Of a stretch of 5,237 nt of DNA, positions 1-5,237 are shown one piece after another. The translations under genes and the position numbers were made by a program. Numbering within the stretch: the stretch's first letter is position 1; each line of letters begins with the position of its first letter. Source of the DNA: Pseudomonadota bacterium (GTDB lineage Bacteria; Desulfobacterota; Syntrophia; Syntrophales; JADFWA01). The notes under the pieces are model-generated. The model was given only the letters and a program-made list of their open reading frames with translations, had not been told where the DNA came from and did not search any database. The DNA is taken from the NCBI GenBank assembly GCA_030612385.1, contig JAUWNZ010000105.1, positions 1 to 5,237 on the forward strand, written 5' to 3'.

Positions 1-2
1 AG

Positions 3-3000
3 GGGAAACACTTTAATGCCATCGTCAGCGCCGGCGGAGAGACCTTTATGGTATACGTTCTCGGAAGAGATGGAAGGATAACATCGGTGCAGACCGGAAA
101 CAAATGTGCTTCGGGCACAGGTGAATTTTTCCTCCAGCAGATAAGGAGGATGGGAATCTCTCTCGATGAAGCGATAAACATTGCTAAAATAGAAGAACCT
201 TTTGCAGTTTCGGGGCGTTGCAGTGTCTTTTGTAAAAGTGATTGCACGCATGCAACCAATAAAGGGGTGCCTAAAGGACGGATCGTTGCGGGGTTGTGCC
301 AAATGATGGCCGGAAAGGTCCTGGAGATCATCAAACAGGTGCCTCGAAAAGATATCATTATTATTGGTGGCACATCACGAAACACTGTGATGATCGATTA
401 TCTCAAAAAAGAGATAACAAATCTAATGGTGCCAAAAGAGGCTGCCTATTTTGAAGCCCTCGGGTGTGCGCTGTGGGCCTTGAACAATAAGACGGCGCCC
501 TTTCCTGAAAGGGAAGATATCTTCAAAAAAGAGGTGGAACAGTTTTTTTACCTGCCTCCACTGAAAGATTTTGAAAACATGGTTGAATTCAAGACAATGC
601 AGAGGGGAAGAGCCTGTGAGGGCGATATCTGCATAATCGGTCTCGATGTCGGTTCAACCACAACAAAGGCAATAATACTGAGGAACTCGGACAACAGAAT
701 ATTAGCCTCAGTCTACTTGAGAACAAACGGTGATCCGGTTCGGGCATCGAGGCAGTGTTACGCAGATCTTTACAATCAACTTGGCGCTCTTGAAGACAGG
801 ATAAAGATCGTCGGACTTGGCGTAACCGGCTCCGGCAGACAGATCGCCGGCCTGCACGCCTCAACCGACTGTATAATAAATGAGATTATCGCGCATGCGA
901 CAGGCGCCCTCTTTTTTGACGGAGAGGTGGACACAATCTTTGAGATCGGCGGGCAGGATGCGAAATACACCTACATAACAAACGGCGTCGCCTCCGATTA
1001 TGCGATGAATGAGGCCTGCAGCGCCGGAACCGGATCATTCTTAGAGGAGGCGGCAAAAGAGACCCTCGGAATCGAGATGGAGGAGATCGGTGATATAGCC
1101 ATGCGCGGGCAGAGACCTCCCAATTTTAATGATCAATGCGCTGCCTTCATAAGCAGTGATATCAAAAATGCATTCCATGAGGGAATCGACAAAGAAGATA
1201 TTGTCTCCGGGCTGGTATACTCCATCTGCATGAACTATGACAATCGTGTCAAGGGAAACAGGCCGGTCGGCAACAAGGTATTTATGCAGGGAGGGGTCTG
1301 CTATAACCATGCCGTGCCGGCAGCCATGGCCTCCTTGACAGGAAAACGGATAGTCGTCCCACCCGATCCGGGACTGACAGGCGCTTTTGGCGTCGCTCTC
1401 GAGGTAAAGAAGAGATTAAAGATGGGTCTTGTCAAAGAAAAGACCTTTTCCCTGAAACAATTAAAAGACAGGACGCTGAAATACGGAAAATCCTTTATCT
1501 GCAAGGGGGGAAAAGAGGGGTGTGACCGGAGATGTGAAATAGCTCGGATAGAGATAGAGGGCAAGACATATCCTTTCGGGGGCGCCTGCAACAGGTGGTA
1601 TAATCTGCGCTTCAATATCGATGTAAATACAAAAGACCTCGATCTGACAGCGCTTTACGAAAGACTGATTTTTCCCCCCTCACCCAAACCCTCTCCCACG
1701 CGGGGTAAAGAGCAGCTCCCTCACCCCCCTTTATTAAAGGGGGGTGAGGGGGGATTTTTGAAAACCCTTGGAATCAATAAATCCTTCCTGGTTAACACAT
1801 ACTACCCGCTTTACTATAATTTCTTTTCCCGCATCGGTTTTACTGTACAGCTTTCCGATGCCCCGCTGCAGGATGGAATGGATCGCAAAGGCGCCGCATT
1901 TTGTTATCCGGCTGAAATAGCACATGGCTATCTTTTAAGCCTTCTGAAAAAGGAGCCGGACTATCTGTTCCTCCCCCAGCTTAAGGGAAATTACGTGGAC
2001 GGTGGGCAAAAACCCGGCGTAACCTGTCCCATCTCACAGGGTGAACCATATTATCTTGCATCCGCATTCAAAGATCATGAAACATACAGGCATCTCAAGA
2101 CAAAAAACAGGATACTGTCACCTGTCATCGATTTTTCCGGAGGATACGAAGAGGCAGCGGATGCCTTCGTGTCGATGGCAGGAAAATTAGGCGCCGGTAA
2201 GAAAAAAGCTCGCATGGCCTATAGAGAAGCAGTAAAAGCGCAGGAGATGGTATTTGAAGAGATGAAAAAAGCCGGCAGGGAGGCGCTGGCCGAACTCGAA
2301 GCTGATCCGGACAGGTTTGCCGTTGTTATTTTCGGAAGGTCATATAATGCATTTGTATCGGAAGCCCATATGGGCATCCCGAATAAGTTTGCATCGAGGG
2401 GGATCAGGGTTGTTCCTTTCGAGTTTCTTCCACTGAAAGATGAACCGCTTCAAGAACATATGTACTGGTCTGCGGGACAGTCGATTCTCAAAGGCGCAAG
2501 TTATGTAAAAAAACACCCCCAACTCTTTGGATGTTACATTACCAACTTTTCCTGCGGTCCTGACTCTTTTATTATCGGCTATTTTAGAGATATGATGGGG
2601 AAAAAACCATCTCTAACCCTTGAGTTGGACAGTCATGTCGCCGATGCAGGGTTAGAGACAAGGATTGAGGCGTTTTTAGACATCATTAAAAGTTTCAGGG
2701 AATTGAAAAAGGAGAAAAGGATTGTCGATGTTCCCGACGATTTCCTCCCCGCAAGAGTAGAGTTGAATCAAGACAGACAGGTCTTCACAGACTCATCAGG
2801 AAAAGAACATTCCATCTTTGACCCCAGCGTTCACTTCCTTATTCCATCGATGGGCAGCTTTCTTACTGAAGCCGCCGCCGCCGTATTCAGGGGTCTGGGT
2901 CTGCATATTTCAGCGCTTCCGCCCGCCGATGAAGAGGCGCTCAGACTTGGCAGAGGAAATACGACCTGTAAAGAGTGCCTGCCTCTTATTTTGACAACAG

Positions 3001-4091
3001 GAAGCCTTTTGAAGTATCTGAAACACCGGAAGACCGATAAAGAACTAATGGTCTATTTTATGCCCACAGCTTCAGGCCCATGCAGGTTTGGTCAATATAA
3101 CATCTTCATCAGTAATCTTATTAAAAAGCAAAAGCTTGAAAATGTCGCCCTCTTTTCTTCCCTTACTGCCGAAGACAGTTATACAAGCCAGGGAACAAAA
3201 CGCCTTATATCGAGTGCCTGGTCATCTGTCGTCCTGTCGGATATGGCACAGGATATCTACTCAGCGCTGCTGACCAATGCCACAGATACCGGCCGCGCAA
3301 TGGATATTTACAATGAAGAATGCGAAAGAATAACAATGGCGCTGGAGCACAGGCTGGATTTTAAAGAGCTGACCCGGACACTTGAGACAGTTGCAGGCAA
3401 CCTGAAAAAGATACCGGTAAAAAGATCCATCAAAGATACACCGGTTGTCCTGCTTACAGGAGAAATCTTTGTCCGCCATGATGATATTTCAAGACAGTTT
3501 ATTGTAGAAAAGCTTGCACAGAAAGGGTTTGCAACAAAGGTGTCCAGCGTGATCGAGTGGATATACTATACAGACTGGTGTTTTAAGAAGGGACTGTCGG
3601 ATGCAAACTGGGGCTGGAAGGAAAGATTATCGCTATTCATCAGATCGAGGCTCATGAGGAGATACGAAAAAACCTTTGGGGATATACTGGCAAAATCCGG
3701 CCTTATTGATCACAGACTCGAAATCGTCGACCACCTGATCTCCCACACACGTCACCTGGTCAACCCGGAATTCGCCGGCGAGGCCATTCTGACGGTCGGA
3801 GCATCAATAAATGAGGCTCTTGATCACTACTGCGGAGTTATTGCCATAGGTCCCTTTGGATGTATGCCCAACCGGATATCGGAAGCCATCCTGACAAGAG
3901 AAATGAACAGGGAGGGGAAAATGGCAACGGGGGCGGTAAGCAGACGGACACTGGGACTCCTCGATGAAATTGAGGACATTCCGTTTCTGGCCATTGAAAG
4001 CGACGGCAACCCATTCCCTCAAATAATAACAGGAAAACTGGAAACCTTTATGCTGCAGGCGGAAAGAGTACACCGGAAGATGCAAGGGTAG
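3..4091 (+). CDS. Giant acyl-CoA dehydratase activase-type protein (two BcrAD/BadFG ATPase domains + DUF2229 + HgdB-like region), 5'-partial
   Basis: The frame is open from base 3 to the TAG at 4089-4091. The ATG at 48 is internal, because homologous sequence (AIVSAGGETF) precedes it and the first phosphate-binding motif lies upstream of the window. Residues below count from that ATG. The first ASKHA-fold ATPase domain is truncated (to about 148), with CASGTG (C20), GRCSVFCKSDC (C58, C62, C66) and GGTSRN (107). The second is complete (about 195-455), with DVGSTTTK (200-207), GGQDAKY (301-307), CSAGTG (C324), NDQC (C364) and GGV (415). In 2-hydroxyglutaryl-CoA dehydratase activators, the two equivalent cysteines bind a [4Fe-4S] cluster at the dimer interface, and ATP hydrolysis drives low-potential electron transfer. 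A cysteine-rich linker follows (C485, C492, C496, C514), then a DUF2229-like part (about 575-800) with C619 and C660. The C-terminal half resembles HgdB/COG3581 (C836, E859-D861-H863, CKEC 974-977, C1012, C1272). These fused proteins are widespread in anaerobes, but their substrate is unknown. Residues about 543-571 are a repeat-derived insertion. The protein is probably cytoplasmic: no signal peptide or membrane segment is visible in this part. Confidence 0.93.
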   Translation, partial: GKHFNAIVSAGGETFMVYVLGRDGRITSVQTGNKCASGTGEFFLQQIRRMGISLDEAINIAKIEEPFAVSGRCSVFCKSDCTHATNKGVPKGRIVAGLCQMMAGKVLEIIKQVPRKDIIIIGGTSRNTVMIDYLKKEITNLMVPKEAAYFEALGCALWALNNKTAPFPEREDIFKKEVEQFFYLPPLKDFENMVEFKTMQRGRACEGDICIIGLDVGSTTTKAIILRNSDNRILASVYLRTNGDPVRASRQCYADLYNQLGALEDRIKIVGLGVTGSGRQIAGLHASTDCIINEIIAHATGALFFDGEVDTIFEIGGQDAKYTYITNGVASDYAMNEACSAGTGSFLEEAAKETLGIEMEEIGDIAMRGQRPPNFNDQCAAFISSDIKNAFHEGIDKEDIVSGLVYSICMNYDNRVKGNRPVGNKVFMQGGVCYNHAVPAAMASLTGKRIVVPPDPGLTGAFGVALEVKKRLKMGLVKEKTFSLKQLKDRTLKYGKSFICKGGKEGCDRRCEIARIEIEGKTYPFGGACNRWYNLRFNIDVNTKDLDLTALYERLIFPPSPKPSPTRGKEQLPHPPLLKGGEGGFLKTLGINKSFLVNTYYPLYYNFFSRIGFTVQLSDAPLQDGMDRKGAAFCYPAEIAHGYLLSLLKKEPDYLFLPQLKGNYVDGGQKPGVTCPISQGEPYYLASAFKDHETYRHLKTKNRILSPVIDFSGGYEEAADAFVSMAGKLGAGKKKARMAYREAVKAQEMVFEEMKKAGREALAELEADPDRFAVVIFGRSYNAFVSEAHMGIPNKFASRGIRVVPFEFLPLKDEPLQEHMYWSAGQSILKGASYVKKHPQLFGCYITNFSCGPDSFIIGYFRDMMGKKPSLTLELDSHVADAGLETRIEAFLDIIKSFRELKKEKRIVDVPDDFLPARVELNQDRQVFTDSSGKEHSIFDPSVHFLIPSMGSFLTEAAAAVFRGLGLHISALPPADEEALRLGRGNTTCKECLPLILTTGSLLKYLKHRKTDKELMVYFMPTASGPCRFGQYNIFISNLIKKQKLENVALFSSLTAEDSYTSQGTKRLISSAWSSVVLSDMAQDIYSALLTNATDTGRAMDIYNEECERITMALEHRLDFKELTRTLETVAGNLKKIPVKRSIKDTPVVLLTGEIFVRHDDISRQFIVEKLAQKGFATKVSSVIEWIYYTDWCFKKGLSDANWGWKERLSLFIRSRLMRRYEKTFGDILAKSGLIDHRLEIVDHLISHTRHLVNPEFAGEAILTVGASINEALDHYCGVIAIGPFGCMPNRISEAILTREMNREGKMATGAVSRRTLGLLDEIEDIPFLAIESDGNPFPQIITGKLETFMLQAERVHRKMQG
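1674..1717. repeat. Left part of the compound insertion in the activase gene: outer inverted arm plus a second repeat fragment
   Basis: Bases 1674-1685 (CCCCCCTCACCC) are the exact reverse complement of 1742-1753 at the other end of the insertion, so the whole 80-base block is bounded by 12-base inverted repeats. Next, 1686-1717 is a 32-base CT-rich fragment with a weak hairpin (CTCTCCC at 1691-1697 against GGG-TAA-AGAG at 1703-1712). It resembles the common CCCTCTCCC...GGGGAGAGG class of dispersed repeats and is translated as KPSPTRGKEQL. CCCTCACCC occurs directly on both sides of this fragment (1677-1685 and 1718-1726). Confidence 0.7.
1718..1759. repeat. G/C-run palindromic element inside the activase gene, copy 1
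   Basis: Bases 1718-1750 form a perfect palindrome: a 15-base stem (1718-1732 with 1736-1750) and an ATT loop. The core is C6-T3-ATT-A3-G6 at 1724-1744. A further GGG, an A and five Ts (1755-1759) follow, giving the outline of an intrinsic terminator. The element reads through in the gene's frame as PHPPLLKGGEGGFL. Family sequence resumes at LGINKSFLVNTYYP, which supports insertion into a loop ahead of the DUF2229-like part rather than gene decay. Confidence 0.88.
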
Positions 4092-4170
4092 AAGGCTGAA
4101 GGCTGAAGGTGGAAGGGAGAAGGGAGATATGATTAATATTCCTTCAGCCCTAACAGCCTTCAGCCTAAAC
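4087..4170. repeat. Intergenic inverted array of heptamers (GGCTGAA / TTCAGCC)
   Basis: Six consecutive 7-base units of the form GGNNGAA run from 4087 to 4128: GGTAGAA, GGCTGAA, GGCTGAA, GGTGGAA, GGGAGAA, GGGAGAT. After a short AT-rich centre (4129-4140) the complementary unit CCTTCAG appears at 4141 and 4157, followed by the degenerate CCTAAAC at 4164. GGCTGAAGG at 4101-4109 pairs perfectly with 4141-4149, and AGGCTGAA at 4093-4100 pairs with 4159-4166, leaving nine unpaired bases between the right-hand segments. The first unit contains the TAG stop of the activase gene and the last ends just before the ATG at 4129. No T run follows the stem, so this is not a typical intrinsic terminator. 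The element fills nearly the whole spacer between the two genes. Confidence 0.8.
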
Positions 4171-4194
4171 AACCTAAGTCTCAAACCATGCTGA
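4129..4194 (+). CDS. Possible 21-codon minicistron overlapping the tilS start
   Basis: ATG at 4129 opens a frame of 21 codons (MINIPSALTAFS...KPC) ending at TGA 4192-4194, six bases past the first base of the tilS ATG. A purine-rich stretch precedes it, including GGGAG at 4115-4119 with nine bases before the ATG, a good ribosome-binding arrangement. The tilS ATG itself has no such site, so terminating ribosomes could restart at tilS. The peptide resembles nothing I recognise and its codons come from the right arm of an intergenic repeat. It is therefore more likely a translation-coupling device, or an accident, than a functional peptide. Confidence 0.25.
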   Translation: MINIPSALTAFSLNNLSLKPC

Positions 4195-5237
4195 AAAAAG
4201 TCAAAGAAACAATCGAAAAACACAATATGCTGGATATGGGGGACAGGGTTGTTGTGGCCGTTTCCGGCGGACCGGACTCTGTCGCCCTTTTGAAGATGCT
4301 GACCGTGATATCAAAGGAATACAGGCTTTCGCTAATAGCAGCTCACCTCAACCATGGTTTGAGAGGAAAAGAGTCGGATGGGGAGGAAACCTTTGTCAGG
4401 AGACTCAGCAAATCCATGGGAATTGCGTGCGAGACCGAATACATCGATATATCCGCATTAATTAAGCAAAATCCGGGGTCTGTAGAAGATATCTGCAGGA
4501 ATGAGAGATATAAATTCCTTGAAAAGGCGCGAAAAAACCATAAGGCAAACAAGATCGCTCTGGGACACACCCTGAACGACCAGGCCGAGACCGTTATTAT
4601 GAAATTCCTGAGAGGAAGCGGCATGGGAGGATTGAGGGGAATTCTTCCCGTGCGTGATGAGATCTATATCAGACCGCTTATAGCTGTCAGCAGAGATGAG
4701 ATACTCGCCTTTCTCAGGAAAGAGGGGCTGAAATATGTCGTTGACAGTTCCAATATCGAAGACCTCTATCTCAGAAACAGGATAAGGAACAGATTGATAC
4801 CAATACTTAAGGAAAATTATAATCCCAGACTACAAGAAAACCTTGGTCGTATGGCGGATATAATCCGGTCGGAGGACGATTACATCGGATCGACAGTTGA
4901 AAATGTCCTGATAAACTGGGGAATTAACGGGAATAAAGATGATATCTTAATAAAGATACCGGAGCTTGTAAAGTTACATGAGGCGCTGCAGAGACGAGTT
5001 ATCAAGCGCCTTCTTGAAGACTGCTCCCAGGTTGATAAACCACAAAATCCCCCTTTACCCCCCTTTAATAAAGGGGGGATGGGGGGATTTTTATCTAAAC
5101 CCATCGGGTACCTGCACGTAAAATCCGTGATGGACCTGATTGCCGGTGGCGGACCCAACGCTGTGCTTAATCTTCCATCCGGTCTGGAAGTAAGGCGTGA
5201 GTACGACCGGCTCCAAATCTCGAAAAAGCAAAAAGGG
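4188..5237 (+). CDS. tilS: tRNA(Ile)-lysidine synthetase TilS, 3'-partial
   Basis: TilS attaches lysine to C34 of the CAU anticodon of tRNA-Ile2 using ATP. This changes codon reading from AUG to AUA and charging from methionine to isoleucine; it is cytoplasmic and usually essential. The 350 codons present show the N-type PP-loop SGGPDS (26-31), HLNHGLRG (53-60), the family motif GHTLNDQAET (126-135, D131 and E134 conserved, where many homologues have GHHADDQAET), FLRGSG, and the DSSN (186-189) followed by RNRIRNRLIP (196-205) that ends the ATPase domain. A helical substrate-binding region follows; the usual C-terminal domain and stop lie beyond the window. The ATG at 4188 gives a normal N-terminus, and no other in-frame start codon occurs before the upstream stop at 4134. 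It has no evident Shine-Dalgarno sequence. Residues 287-302 (NPPLPPFNKGGMGGFL) are repeat-encoded and fall in a loop between LHEALQRRVIKRLL and HVKSVMDLI, so the core motifs are untouched and the gene looks intact as far as seen. It lies 96 bases after the activase gene. Confidence 0.96.
   Translation, partial: MLKKVKETIEKHNMLDMGDRVVVAVSGGPDSVALLKMLTVISKEYRLSLIAAHLNHGLRGKESDGEETFVRRLSKSMGIACETEYIDISALIKQNPGSVEDICRNERYKFLEKARKNHKANKIALGHTLNDQAETVIMKFLRGSGMGGLRGILPVRDEIYIRPLIAVSRDEILAFLRKEGLKYVVDSSNIEDLYLRNRIRNRLIPILKENYNPRLQENLGRMADIIRSEDDYIGSTVENVLINWGINGNKDDILIKIPELVKLHEALQRRVIKRLLEDCSQVDKPQNPPLPPFNKGGMGGFLSKPIGYLHVKSVMDLIAGGGPNAVLNLPSGLEVRREYDRLQISKKQKG
5044..5092. repeat. G/C-run palindromic element inside tilS, copy 2 (inverted relative to copy 1)
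   Basis: The inner stem is C6-T3-A with T-A3-G6 around a single central A (5058-5078). The outer stem pairs AAAATCCCCC (5044-5053) with GGGGGATTTT (5082-5091), with an internal loop of TTTA against ATG. The 21-base core is the exact reverse complement of the copy-1 core at 1724-1744. The element is 49 bases, ends in a T run (5088-5092) and adds NPPLPPFNKGGMGGFL to TilS without a stop. Flanking sequence on both sides is normal TilS. Confidence 0.9.

Noticed and set aside
48..50. ATG at 48 as the start of the activase gene
   Set aside because: The frame is open to the window edge and the preceding residues fit the family; the first ATPase domain would lack its opening phosphate-binding motif if the gene began here.
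1301..1615. Minus-strand open frame of 104 codons
   Set aside because: It is the shadow of the second ATPase domain and cysteine linker; no family resemblance or ribosome-binding context was seen.
1671..1760. Frameshift or pseudogene in the activase at the low-complexity block
   Set aside because: The same frame carries recognisable family sequence before and after the block, and no stop occurs, so it is an in-frame insertion rather than a lesion.
3088..3273. Plus-strand open frame of 61 codons inside the activase gene
   Set aside because: It is an out-of-frame shadow of the conserved HgdB-like region.
4087..4170. Intrinsic terminator for the activase gene
   Set aside because: The stem is interrupted, has a loop of about 31 bases and no T run follows its right arm.
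3804..4223. Minus-strand open frame of 139 codons over the activase 3' end and the spacer
   Set aside because: It lies opposite well-supported coding sequence, shows no recognisable domain, and its SPFSLPPSAFSL stretch is just the heptamer array read on the other strand.
1674..5092. CRISPR array or transposon ends
   Set aside because: Only two palindromic copies about 3.3 kb apart, in opposite orientation, with no regular spacers and no transposase or cas gene in the window.
4880..5158. Minus-strand open frame of 92 codons containing NPPIPPLLKGGKGGF
   Set aside because: It is antisense to TilS; the distinctive peptide is the palindromic element read on its other strand.

Overview
The window holds two protein genes in tandem on the + strand, both cut by the window edges. 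The first is the 3' nine-tenths or so of a very large acyl-CoA dehydratase activase-type protein (BcrAD/BadFG ATPase domains, DUF2229 and a HgdB-like cysteine-rich C-terminal half). The second is the 5' part of tilS, the tRNA(Ile)-lysidine synthetase. No RNA gene, CRISPR array, transposase or phage gene is visible, and no gene-free stretch exceeds 100 bases.

The giant activase is typical of anaerobic bacteria. The repeat style (G/C-run palindromes encoding PPL-KGG-GGF peptides, GGCTGAA heptamers) recalls uncultivated Desulfobacterota or Nitrospirota-like anaerobes. That taxonomic suggestion is recalled and inferred, not demonstrated here.

Layout: bases 3-4091 are the activase, open at its 5' end (the first ATG in the window, at 48, is internal). 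Bases 4092-4187 are a 96-base spacer filled by period-7 repeats arranged as an inverted array, with a possible 21-codon minicistron (4129-4194) whose stop overlaps the tilS start. Bases 4188-5237 are tilS, open at its 3' end.

The most interesting content is not a gene. A G/C-run palindromic element occurs twice, once inside each coding region, and both times it keeps the frame open: about 29 extra residues in the activase (around 543-571) and about 16 in TilS (287-302). The two copies share a 21-base core that is identical once one copy is reverse-complemented, so they lie in opposite orientations. In the activase the element is joined to a second repeat fragment in a way that resembles a nested insertion. 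Both copies end in a hairpin followed by a T run, like intrinsic terminators placed inside genes. Rickettsia palindromic elements are the established precedent for small palindromes that enter coding regions in frame.

The two genes probably sit in one transcription unit (same strand, short spacer, no clear promoter). Their functions, an anaerobic ATP-dependent electron-transfer or activation protein and a tRNA modification enzyme, have no obvious biochemical link, so co-location may only be operon packing.
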